A stretch of 14,678 bases of DNA. Origin: Candidatus Rokuibacteriota bacterium (GTDB taxonomy: Bacteria; Methylomirabilota; Methylomirabilia; Rokubacteriales; JACPHL01). This document shows positions 1 through 6,764 of the stretch, piece after piece; the stretch's first letter is position 1; each line of letters opens with the position of its first letter. The DNA lies in the NCBI GenBank assembly GCA_016188625.1, contig JACPHL010000104.1, positions 1-14,678 on the forward strand, read 5' to 3'. The position numbers and the translations under genes were made by a program. A model generated the notes under the pieces. It was given only the letters and a program-made list of their open reading frames with translations, made no database searches and was not told the origin of the DNA.

Positions 1-1259
1 GGGATCGTGGTCTCGACCCCTTCGACCCGGAACATCCCGAGGGCACGCCGCGCCAGCCCGATCGCCGCGGCCCGATCGACAGCGTGCACGATCAGCTTGG
101 CCAGGAGGGAGTCGTAGAAGGGGGGCACGGTCGCCCCGGGGACGATGTGGGTGTCCACGCGAATCCCTTCCCCCGCGGGTGCGGCCCACTCCCGGACCAC
201 GCCGGGGGACGGCCGGAACCCTTCGTCAGGCGCCTCGGCGTTGATCCGGCACTCGAGCGCGTGGCCGCGAAGGCGGATCTCGGTCTGCGAGAGGCCGAGG
301 GGTTCCCCGGCGGCGATACGGAGCTGCGCCGCGACGAGGTCTACCCCGGTCAGCATCTCGGTCACCGGGTGCTCCACCTGGATCCGGGTGTTCATCTCGA
401 TGAAGTAGAAGCGCCCGGTCTCGGGCTCGAGGACGAACTCGATGGTCCCGGCGCTCTCGTAGCCGATCTCCCGGGTCAGGGCGAGCGCGGTCTCTCCCAT
501 CTGCGTGCGGAGGGTCGGGGTCACCGCCGGCGACGGGGCCTCCTCCAGCACCTTCTGGTGGCGCCGCTGCGCGGAGCAGTCGCGCTCGCCCAGGTGCACG
601 CAGTCCCCCGCATGGTCCGCGAGGATCTGGACCTCCACGTGACGCACCCCCTCCAGAAAGCGCTCGGCGTAGAGGGTGGCGTCGCCGAACGCGGCCTGCG
701 CCTCGGCCGACGCGGCCAGGAACCCCTCGGCCAGCTGGGAGCGCGACCGGATCAGGCGCATGCCCCGGCCGCCCCCGCCCGCGGCGGCTTTGAGGAGGAG
801 GGGGTAGCCGATCCGGGCTGCCACGCGCTCCACCTGGGCTGGCGAGGCCAGGGGGCCGTCGGAGCCCGGAACGACCAGCACCCCGACCTTCGCCGCGATC
901 TCCCGGGCTCGGAGCTTGTCCCCCATCAGGCGGATGGCGTGAGCCGGGGGGCCCACGAACCGAAGGCCGTGCTCCGCGCAGGCCTCAGCGAAGGCCGGAT
1001 TCTCCGCGAGGAAACCGTAGCCGGGATGCACGGCATCGCAGCCGGTGCCGAGGGCCGCGGTGAGGATGGCCGGGATGTTCAGGTAGCTCTCGGCGGCCCG
1101 CGCCGGCCCGATGCAGACGGCGCGATCGGCGAGCTCGGTGTGCAGCGCCCCCCGGTCGGGCTCCGAGTACACGGCGACGCTCTCCAGTCCGAGGGCCCGG
1201 CACGCCCGGATCACCCGAACGGCGATCTCGCCCCGGTTGGCGACGAGTACGCGTTTCAC
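1..1259 (-). CDS. accC: Biotin carboxylase, acetyl-CoA carboxylase type (3' end cut by window edge)
   Basis: This enzyme carboxylates the biotin of its carrier protein with ATP and bicarbonate in the cytoplasm. I translated the minus strand: it opens with MKRVLVANRGEIA, the usual biotin carboxylase N-terminus. It has the glycine-rich ATP loop KAAAGGGGRGM (about 157-167), the RDCSAQRRHQKVLEEAP motif (K236 equals E. coli K238), and E288, N290, R292 in EMNTRIQVEHP, at the E. coli numbering. About 419 residues are in the window; the family is near 450, so roughly 30 C-terminal residues are missing beyond base 1. The start is a GTG at 1259-1257 that overlaps the accB stop by four bases (GTGA), so the pair is probably translationally coupled. 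No accA or accD is in view, so its carboxyltransferase partner is unknown; a role with 5-oxoprolinase or another acyl-CoA carboxylase is possible. Confidence 0.95.
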   Translation of the reverse strand, partial: MKRVLVANRGEIAVRVIRACRALGLESVAVYSEPDRGALHTELADRAVCIGPARAAESYLNIPAILTAALGTGCDAVHPGYGFLAENPAFAEACAEHGLRFVGPPAHAIRLMGDKLRAREIAAKVGVLVVPGSDGPLASPAQVERVAARIGYPLLLKAAAGGGGRGMRLIRSRSQLAEGFLAASAEAQAAFGDATLYAERFLEGVRHVEVQILADHAGDCVHLGERDCSAQRRHQKVLEEAPSPAVTPTLRTQMGETALALTREIGYESAGTIEFVLEPETGRFYFIEMNTRIQVEHPVTEMLTGVDLVAAQLRIAAGEPLGLSQTEIRLRGHALECRINAEAPDEGFRPSPGVVREWAAPAGEGIRVDTHIVPGATVPPFYDSLLAKLIVHAVDRAAAIGLARRALGMFRVEGVETTI

Positions 1260-1795
1260 GGGAGCGGCTCGATCACCATCAGGCTCTGGCCGAACTCGAC
1301 CAGCGCCCCGTTCTCGGCGCAGATCTCGGCGACCCGGCCGCGGCACCCCGCCTTGATCGAGTGCATGAGCTTCATGACCTCGATGATGCAGACCGTGTCG
1401 TCCTCGCCGACCGAACTCCCCACCTCCACGAAGGGGGGTGCCCCGGGCGCGGAGGCCCGGTAGAACGTGCCGACCATGGGCGCCTTCACCTCGTGACCGC
1501 GCTGCCGGAGAGGCCTGGCCGCCGCCGACGCGGGGACCGCCGGCTCCTTCGCGGCCTGGACCACCACGGGCTCCGGCCCGCCCTCGGGCCAGACCGAGAC
1601 CTCCGTCCCGCTCACCTCCACCTCCGGGGGCGCGGCGCGTCGCGCCTCGGGGGCGGGGCTGGCCGCCGAGGAGGCGCCCGCGCCCTTTCTCCGCACGGTG
1701 AGCCTGAACTCGCCGATCTCCAGATGCAGCTCCTCGAGCGAGGAGCCGTCGATGATCCTCAGGATCTCCCGAACGTCCTCGTAGCTGAAGTCCAT
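1256..1795 (-). CDS. accB: Biotin carboxyl carrier protein of acetyl-CoA carboxylase (BCCP)
   Basis: This 179-residue protein carries the biotin that biotin carboxylase charges with CO2. Residues 1-37 resemble the N-terminal BCCP region (MDFSYEDVREILRIIDGSSLEELHLE). Residues 38-100 are a typical Ala/Pro-rich linker. Residues 101-179 form a biotinyl domain with the attachment motif EVMKLM and the biotinylated lysine at K142; V and L replace the A and M of the commonest form EAMKM, a variation often seen in carriers. It starts 13 bases after the TRAP permease stop, with a weak AAGGG ribosome site, and its TGA overlaps the accC GTG. Sitting behind a TRAP transporter and away from accA/accD suggests a pathway-specific rather than a housekeeping carboxylase, which is inference. 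Confidence 0.95.
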   Translation of the reverse strand: MDFSYEDVREILRIIDGSSLEELHLEIGEFRLTVRRKGAGASSAASPAPEARRAAPPEVEVSGTEVSVWPEGGPEPVVVQAAKEPAVPASAAARPLRQRGHEVKAPMVGTFYRASAPGAPPFVEVGSSVGEDDTVCIIEVMKLMHSIKAGCRGRVAEICAENGALVEFGQSLMVIEPLP

Positions 1796-1808
1796 AACCC
1801 TTGCCGGA

Positions 1809-3773
1809 TCACCCCCGGGTTTTCTCGGGCGCCCCGAGCGCCGCCTCCGCTCGCCGGCGCGCCCTGAGCCACTGCCCGAGCACCGCCAGGCCCCCGAGCG
1901 CCACGCCGGCCCCCATCAGCTCGCCCCGGTTCACCGCGGCCCACGCCAGGAAGCAGAGCCCGCCGAACGCCACGAGGCTGCGTTCAGGCCGCCGGAGCGG
2001 GCCTCCCAGCCATCCCCACCAGGCGGCCGAGAGGCCCACCAGACCCACCACGGTCGAGCCGAACGCCATCAGGAGCGGCAGGGAGACCGTCGGGAACTCC
2101 AGGAGAACAGGGTTGAAGATGAAGACAAAGGGGACGAAGAGCCCCACGAAGGCCAGCTTCAACGCCCTTCGGGCCGTTTCCATGAAGGAGGCGCCGGCCA
2201 GCTGGGCGGCCGTCATAGCGGTGATGGCGACGGGCGGAACGATGGTGGCGAAGACCGCATAGTAGAAGACGAACATGTGCGCCGCCAGACGGGAGAACCC
2301 CACCTCCTCGAGGAACGGCGCGAGCGCCAGCGCCATGATCACGTAGGTGGCCGCCTCGGGTATGGCAGCTCCCGTCACGAGCGTGGCCAGCATGACCAGC
2401 GGCAGCGCCAGCGCCGGCATGGCGCCGAACGGGCTCAGGATGAGGGCGTTCGCAAAGCTCGTCCCGAGCCCCGTCGTGATGACGGCCTGGGCCACCGGGC
2501 CGATCAGCGCCAGCAGGAGACCGAGCTTGGCGGCTGTCTTGGCCCCATCCAGCACACCGTCGAGGACGGCCCGGAACCGGGGCCGGTATGGTCCCTGAAC
2601 GATGAAGGGCACCACGGCCGCCGTGAGGAGCGCCCAGAACCCCGCCAGCTTCGGCGTGTACATGGAGAGGAGCAGGAAGGTCAGGACCCCCAGGCTGATG
2701 ACGAAGGTCGGAAGGACCCTGAGGACCAACCCCCAGTCGATCGGGGCGACAAGGCGCTCGGCCCCCGTCGCCCGCGCATGAAAATACACCCCCAGCCCGA
2801 CCCCGGCGTAGTAGAGGAGGGCAGGGATCGTGGCCGCGAACGCGACCGTGATATACGGGACGTTCAGGTAGAAGGCCATCACGAACGCGCCCAGCCCCAT
2901 CACGGGCGGCATGATGAGGCTCCCGGCCGAGGCGGACGTCTCGACCGCCGCGGCCATCTCCGGTTCGAAGCCCTGACGCTTCATCTGCGGGATCGTGATC
3001 CGCCCGGTGATCACGACGTTGGCCACCGCCTGGCCCACCATGGTGCCGACCAGGGCGCTCCCCACGACGGCCGGGTAGGCGGCGCCACCGCTGACCCGCC
3101 GCCCCACGGCCTTCCCGAGCTCCAGGAGCGCTCCGATGGTGCCGGTCTGGGCCAGCACGGCACTGAACAGGAGGACGTAGAACACCACGTCGGCCGTCAG
3201 GGGGATGAGCCAGTAGATCCCGTAAACCGGATGGAGCGTCGTGTAGCTCACGACGAAGCCCGTTGCGTAGGGGATATGGCCCAGGAAGCCGGAGACGAGG
3301 TCGCCGAAGAAAAAGTAGAGGAGGCTCGCGCACACGACGGTCGTCAGGACCCATCCCCAGGTGAAGAGGCCGGCCATGATCATGCCCCCCAGGGCCGTGA
3401 GCCCGACCGCGACATCCCATGAGTTCAGGAGCCCTGCCGAGACCTCGAGGCGCTCGATGTTCAGCCAGAGGTAGATGGGCCCGAGCAGGCCGGCCGCCAG
3501 GGAGACGCACAGCATCGCGGTCTTCGCGTGGTAGAGGCCGACGGATCGCGATGGGCCCTGGGTGAGCCACTCCTCCAAGGCCATGAGGAGCGCGATGGAG
3601 AAGACGGCCCCGAAGAAGAGCGAGTAGTGCTGCGAGACCCCCTGGAGGGGGTACCAGACGTCGACGAGCTGGTAGAGGACGAGGAGGCCGGCCTCCACCG
3701 CGACGACCCACGAGAGGACACGGGCCACCTTCGCCCGCGTGATCATGATGTGACGGGGCACCTCCTGCCACAT
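1809..3773 (-). CDS. TRAP transporter fused permease (DctQ-DctM fusion, TAXI-associated)
   Basis: This 654-residue inner-membrane protein is the permease of a TAXI-type TRAP transporter, which uses an ion gradient to take up a solute handed over by a periplasmic receptor. The N-terminal about 160 residues hold the small DctQ-like helices. The rest is the large DctM-like domain, with the family-typical stretch around 236-300 (GTMVGQAVANVVITG, then ETSASAGSLIMPPVMG). Hydrophobic segments recur to the C-terminus, which ends in a short basic tail. I chose the ATG at 3773 because AGGAG of a strong GGAGGAG ribosome site lies five U residues upstream; the reading frame stays open to 4085, but that extension is Arg/Gly/Pro-rich antisense-like sequence lying over the receptor gene. 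The gene follows the receptor by 56 bases, and its ribosome site is buried in a hairpin (see 3771-3810). accB starts 13 bases downstream. Confidence 0.93.
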   Translation of the reverse strand: MWQEVPRHIMITRAKVARVLSWVVAVEAGLLVLYQLVDVWYPLQGVSQHYSLFFGAVFSIALLMALEEWLTQGPSRSVGLYHAKTAMLCVSLAAGLLGPIYLWLNIERLEVSAGLLNSWDVAVGLTALGGMIMAGLFTWGWVLTTVVCASLLYFFFGDLVSGFLGHIPYATGFVVSYTTLHPVYGIYWLIPLTADVVFYVLLFSAVLAQTGTIGALLELGKAVGRRVSGGAAYPAVVGSALVGTMVGQAVANVVITGRITIPQMKRQGFEPEMAAAVETSASAGSLIMPPVMGLGAFVMAFYLNVPYITVAFAATIPALLYYAGVGLGVYFHARATGAERLVAPIDWGLVLRVLPTFVISLGVLTFLLLSMYTPKLAGFWALLTAAVVPFIVQGPYRPRFRAVLDGVLDGAKTAAKLGLLLALIGPVAQAVITTGLGTSFANALILSPFGAMPALALPLVMLATLVTGAAIPEAATYVIMALALAPFLEEVGFSRLAAHMFVFYYAVFATIVPPVAITAMTAAQLAGASFMETARRALKLAFVGLFVPFVFIFNPVLLEFPTVSLPLLMAFGSTVVGLVGLSAAWWGWLGGPLRRPERSLVAFGGLCFLAWAAVNRGELMGAGVALGGLAVLGQWLRARRRAEAALGAPEKTRG

Positions 3774-3810
3774 AAAAACTCCTCCGTCCCGCGCCGGAGG
3801 AGTTTCTACG
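3771..3810 (-). promoter_or_regulatory. Hairpin enclosing the ribosome site and start codon of the TRAP permease
   Basis: In the minus-strand transcript, 3810-3795 (CGUAGAAACUCCUCCG) can pair with 3786-3771 (CGGAGGAGUUUUUAUG). That gives 16 consecutive base pairs (14 Watson-Crick and two G-U wobbles, at 3809/3772 and 3806/3775) around an 8-base loop (3794-3787). The 11 loop-proximal pairs are a perfect inverted repeat. The 3' arm contains both the GGAGGAG Shine-Dalgarno and the AUG of the permease. The arm also carries a run of five U, so it has some likeness to an intrinsic terminator or attenuator. Its function as a translational or transcriptional control element is inferred from the geometry alone. 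Confidence 0.6.
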
Positions 3811-3829
3811 CGACGCCGGTCCCGCGCGG

Positions 3830-4921
3830 CTACTTCTTGGCCCCCGAGAGCACCTTCTCCGGCGGCCAGAGACCCGCCTCCTGGAACGCCCGCAGCGCGC
3901 CCGGATGGATCTTGTTCGGAAGCTCCAGGAAGGGTCGCACCATGGTCTCTTTGTTCCAGGTCTTGCCGATCGCGACGAACTGACCGGCCTTGGGCCCGAC
4001 CTGGATGAACGCCTTGGTGACCTCGTACGCCAGGTCCTCCGGAAAATCGGGGTGCACGGCCCGCACGCCGACGTCCGCGAACCACTGAAGCCGCTCCGGC
4101 TGCTTGGGGAAGGTATTGGGCGAGAACTCCAGCGGGATGAAGGGCGATCCCGTCTCCCGGTTCACCCTTTCCGCGGTTTCACGCGGGAGATCCAGGTAGC
4201 GGAACGCCCTGCCGGAGGCGGCCAGCCGCGTCAGCACCGCGCCGGGCACGACCTCCCGCATGAGCGCGTCCACGTTCATCTGCACCAGCGCCGCCACGAC
4301 CCGCCCGTCCAGCAGCGCGTCCATCCCCTTCACCGGGCCGAGGAACTGGATCGGCGTGTTCTCCTCAGTGATCCCGTAGCCGTGCTTCAGGAGCGTGTAG
4401 ACGAAGCCGCCCCAGTGGGTCTGCGTCTTGAGCCCGATGGCGATGGGCTTGCCCTTGAGGTCGGCCACGCTCTTGATGTTCGGATCGGTCGTCGCGAACC
4501 ACGAGTTCGCGTGCAGGGTCTCTCCGTAGAGCCACTTCCAATCGACGGTGATCGGCTCCTCGAAGAACGGCTTCGTCCCCTTCGCCGCGAGCCACTCGGC
4601 CCCGGTGCTGCTACCGAACGTGGCGGTCTTCTGAAGCGTGCGGTCCTTGGCCATGACCTTGAGGTTGTACACGTAGCCGGGGGTCTCCTGCTGGAAGGGA
4701 CGGAGCCAGGGATGCTGGTCAGCGACGAGCCGGTCAAAGATGAAGTATCCCTCCCAGCCCCCGCCCAGGGGGTACTGGAGGAAGGGAACCCTCACCTCCT
4801 TCTGGGGCTGAGCGGAGGGGGTCGGCGCCTGGGCCGCTGCTCGGGGGCCCAATGTCACCCCGAGCAGGACGGCGAGGGCCAACGCGGCACAGAGCCAGTA
4901 GGGTCGCACTCTCGTCCGCAT
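3830..4921 (-). CDS. TAXI-family TRAP transporter solute-binding receptor
   Basis: This 363-residue exported protein should bind the solute in the periplasm and deliver it to the fused permease encoded next. It has a signal peptide (MRTRVRPYWLCAALALAVLL, then an AAA-QA cleavage site near residue 30). TAXI-family marks include the SVADLKGKPIAIG segment mid-protein and the C-terminal IHPGALRAFQEAGLW. The N-terminal binding loop reads YPLGGGWEGYFIFDRLV instead of the usual GGSTGGTYY-like loop, so it is a divergent member and the ligand cannot be predicted; known TAXI ligands are mostly organic acids and amino acids such as glutamate. The ATG at 4921 has AAGGAGGA six bases upstream. The open frame extends to 5380 only as a shadow of the IclR gene. 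It lies 44 bases after the IclR stop, so it is probably co-transcribed with it. Confidence 0.92.
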   Translation of the reverse strand: MRTRVRPYWLCAALALAVLLGVTLGPRAAAQAPTPSAQPQKEVRVPFLQYPLGGGWEGYFIFDRLVADQHPWLRPFQQETPGYVYNLKVMAKDRTLQKTATFGSSTGAEWLAAKGTKPFFEEPITVDWKWLYGETLHANSWFATTDPNIKSVADLKGKPIAIGLKTQTHWGGFVYTLLKHGYGITEENTPIQFLGPVKGMDALLDGRVVAALVQMNVDALMREVVPGAVLTRLAASGRAFRYLDLPRETAERVNRETGSPFIPLEFSPNTFPKQPERLQWFADVGVRAVHPDFPEDLAYEVTKAFIQVGPKAGQFVAIGKTWNKETMVRPFLELPNKIHPGALRAFQEAGLWPPEKVLSGAKK

Positions 4922-4965
4922 GACGTTCCTCCTTCGGTTGAGGTTGCCCAGGACCGATGACGCCT

Positions 4966-5769
4966 TCAAGGCCCGAGCCCGCCCCGGTCCGCCAGGTGGG
5001 CGCTGAGCTCGGCGGTGCAGGCCCGGAGGTCCGGGAGATAGCTCCGGGCTTTCTCCAATGAAAAACGGGCAGAAGGTGCCGAGACCGCGAGCCCGGCCAC
5101 GACCTTGCCGTGGCGGTCCTTCACGGGAACGGCGAGACAGCAGACCCCCGCGAGAAATTCCTCGTTGTCCTCCGAGTAGCCCCGCCGGCGGATCTCCTGG
5201 AGCCTCTGGACGAGACGCGCGCGATCGACGATGGTGTTGGGCGTGTAGGGCTTGAGCTGGATGGACTTCAGGAACCGCTCGCGGTGGCGGCGCGGCGCAA
5301 AGGCCAGCAGGAGCTTGCCGTTGGCCGTACAGTGGACCGGCACCCGGCTTCCGGGCTCGAAGTTGATGCTGAGCGGCCACGCGGCCTCGACCCGCTCGAT
5401 GTACGTGACCTCCCGGCCCACAAGCACCGCGAGGTTGATCGTCTCCCCGAGCTTTTCAGAAAGCCTCTGGAGGATGAAGTGCCGCTCACGATGGACCGGG
5501 CCATTCCGGATGGCCTGGAAGCAAAGATCGTGAAACGCCTTCCCCATGCTGTAGCGCCGCGTGAGCGGATCCTTGTAGACAACGCCCTCCTGCTCCAGGA
5601 GGGCCGCGATCCGGTACACGGTGGGCTTGGGGAGCCGGACCGCGGCGCTCAGCTCGGCGAGGGAGAGCGGGGCCTCCTCCCGAGCGACGCGGGCGAGGAC
5701 CTTCAGGGCCCTGGTGATCGGCGAGGTTCCGAGCGCCATTCCGTTCAATGGAACGAACCGTTCTGCCAT
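4966..5769 (-). CDS. IclR-family transcriptional regulator
   Basis: This is a DNA-binding regulator that probably controls the downstream TRAP and accBC genes. In the 267-residue version, the winged helix-turn-helix spans about 15-77 (SPITRALKVLARVA, then SLAELSAAVRLPKPTVYRIAALLEQEG). The IclR effector domain follows, with FEPGSRVPVHCTANGKLLLAFAP (about 137-159) and VCCLAVPVKDRHGKVVAGLAVS near the C-terminus. The start is uncertain. ATG 5769 gives 267 residues; ATG 5739 gives 257 and begins MALGTSPITR, closer to family N-termini. Neither has a clear Shine-Dalgarno site. The promoter read at 5770-5798 would start transcription near 5763, which favours 5739. The gene is in the same direction as its neighbours, 44 bases ahead of the receptor gene. 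The effector is unknown. Confidence 0.93.
   Translation of the reverse strand: MAERFVPLNGMALGTSPITRALKVLARVAREEAPLSLAELSAAVRLPKPTVYRIAALLEQEGVVYKDPLTRRYSMGKAFHDLCFQAIRNGPVHRERHFILQRLSEKLGETINLAVLVGREVTYIERVEAAWPLSINFEPGSRVPVHCTANGKLLLAFAPRRHRERFLKSIQLKPYTPNTIVDRARLVQRLQEIRRRGYSEDNEEFLAGVCCLAVPVKDRHGKVVAGLAVSAPSARFSLEKARSYLPDLRACTAELSAHLADRGGLGP
5742..5763. promoter_or_regulatory. Overlapping palindromes, candidate IclR autoregulatory operator
   Basis: The + strand reads CGTTC-AATG-GAACG-AAC-CGTTC, so the GAACG in the middle forms one palindrome with the CGTTC on its left and another with the CGTTC on its right. It sits at or just after the expected transcription start of the IclR gene, where a repressor would block initiation. 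IclR-family proteins are known to bind short palindromes or repeated half sites at their own promoters; the assignment here is inference. If the regulator starts at 5769, the site would be inside its coding sequence. Confidence 0.4.
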
Positions 5770-5798
5770 ATGATCGAATAGCCCGACGGGATTGTCAA
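5770..5798 (-). promoter_or_regulatory. Candidate sigma-70-type promoter of the IclR/TRAP/accBC unit
   Basis: On the minus strand a perfect -35 hexamer TTGACA (5798-5793) is followed after 17 bases by GATCAT (5775-5770), a 4/6 match to the -10 consensus. The spacer contains the small palindrome CCCGTCGGG (5790-5782). The predicted start point is near 5763. This is the only stretch of this quality in the 95-base gap after the upstream SDR gene, and it would let the second unit be expressed on its own. Confidence 0.45.
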
Positions 5799-5864
5799 GC
5801 CCGGTGCCGCCCCATCCGCACAGCCTGCGGGCCGAGGTCTCCCCTCCGACCTTCGCCGGCCGTC

Positions 5865-6677
5865 TCAGCCCGTTGCGGCCACCGCCGCCTTCCCCTTGCG
5901 CACCGCCTCGTACGCCTCGAGCTCCATCCAGCCCAGGAGGATCCCGCCGTCCACGTCGAGCGCGACTCCGGTGATGTAGCCCGCCCGCTCCGAGAGGAGG
6001 AGCAGCACCGCGTTCGCCTGGTCCTCCGGGGTCGCCAGCCGGCCGAGCGGCGTCCGCCGCCGGCTCTGCTCCAGGGGCGCGGGATCCCCGATCCGTTCCA
6101 TCAGCGCCGTCAGCGTCTCCCCGGGGCAGATCGCATTGACCCGGATGCCGTAGGGGCCCAGCTCGTAAGCGAGATGGCGGGTCAGGCCGATGATCCCCGC
6201 CTTCGCCGCCGTGTAGTGGGCGCCGCCGTTGATGCTGATCCGTTTCCCGGCGATCGAGGCCACGTTCACGATATGCCCGGTCCGCCGGGGTTTCATGATC
6301 CGGATGGCGGCCCGGGCACAGAGAAACGCCCCCGTCAGGTTCACGTCGATGACACGGCGCCAATCCGCTTCCGTGATGTCCTCGGCGAGGAGACGCTGGC
6401 CGATCCCGGCGTTGTTGACGAGTATGTCAAGCCGACCGAACGCCGCCATGGCCCGTTCGAACATCGAGTCCACGGCCGCTCCCTGCGCGACGTCGGCCGC
6501 GATGGGCAGCGCCCGGCGTCCGAGCGCCGCGATCTCCCCGCCCACACCCTCGGCCCGGTCGAGGACGAGATCGTTGACCACCACGTCGGCCCCCTCCCGC
6601 GCGAGCGCGAGGGCGATCGCGCGGCCGATCCCGTCGCCGGCTCCGGTCACGAGTGCCACCTTCCCTGTGTGTTCCAC
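5865..6677 (-). CDS. Short-chain dehydrogenase/reductase (classical SDR)
   Basis: This 270-residue cytoplasmic oxidoreductase should interconvert an alcohol and a ketone, or reduce a related carbonyl, with a nicotinamide cofactor. All classical SDR marks are present: cofactor loop TGAGDGIG (11-18), NNAG (88-91), active-site N113 in DVNLTG, S141, and Y155-x-x-x-K159 in YTAAK, then the PG motif of ICPGE. An aspartate at the end of the second strand (D36 in VVVNDLVLD) favours NAD over NADP. The start is a GTG at 6677 with AAAGGAGG about eight bases upstream. It is 87 bases after the amidohydrolase stop, a looser junction than those further upstream, but in the same direction. The substrate is not recognisable; an acyl-CoA or hydroxyacid intermediate of the upstream pathway is one possibility. 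Confidence 0.93.
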   Translation of the reverse strand: MEHTGKVALVTGAGDGIGRAIALALAREGADVVVNDLVLDRAEGVGGEIAALGRRALPIAADVAQGAAVDSMFERAMAAFGRLDILVNNAGIGQRLLAEDITEADWRRVIDVNLTGAFLCARAAIRIMKPRRTGHIVNVASIAGKRISINGGAHYTAAKAGIIGLTRHLAYELGPYGIRVNAICPGETLTALMERIGDPAPLEQSRRRTPLGRLATPEDQANAVLLLLSERAGYITGVALDVDGGILLGWMELEAYEAVRKGKAAVAATG

Positions 6678-6693
6678 GCCCTGTCCCTCCTTT

Positions 6694-6706
6694 CCGGAGT
6701 CTCCGG
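6694..6706. repeat. Perfect 13-base palindrome ahead of the SDR gene
   Basis: The sequence CCGGAGTCTCCGG is a perfect inverted repeat of six-base arms around one base, lying just upstream of the ribosome site of the SDR gene at 6677. It could be a small protein-binding site or chance in GC-rich DNA; it lacks a U-tract and the loop is too tight for a terminator. Nothing else I can support lies in the 6678-6764 gap. Confidence 0.25.
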
Positions 6707-6764
6707 CCCCGCCAAGCCTGACCTCCTGCTGCCTGTCAAAGGCCGATCCCGCGGTCCGGGGCGG

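Noticed and set aside
84-1463. A 459-residue open frame on the + strand
   Set aside because: It is antisense to accC and accB, both of which have intact catalytic motifs; its composition is typical of a GC-rich shadow frame.
1824-1838. Hairpin CTCGGG-CGC-CCCGAG near the end of the TRAP permease gene as a terminator
   Set aside because: The minus-strand transcript has AAAA, not a U-tract, after the stem, and it lies inside the coding sequence with accB following immediately.
3774-4085. N-terminal extension of the TRAP permease frame beyond 3773
   Set aside because: The extra residues are low-complexity Arg/Gly/Pro antisense-like sequence overlapping the receptor gene in another frame; the strong ribosome site is at 3773.
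4922-5380. N-terminal extension of the TAXI receptor frame
   Set aside because: It would place the signal peptide in the middle of the protein and lies over the IclR coding sequence; ATG 4921 has a clear AAGGAGGA site.
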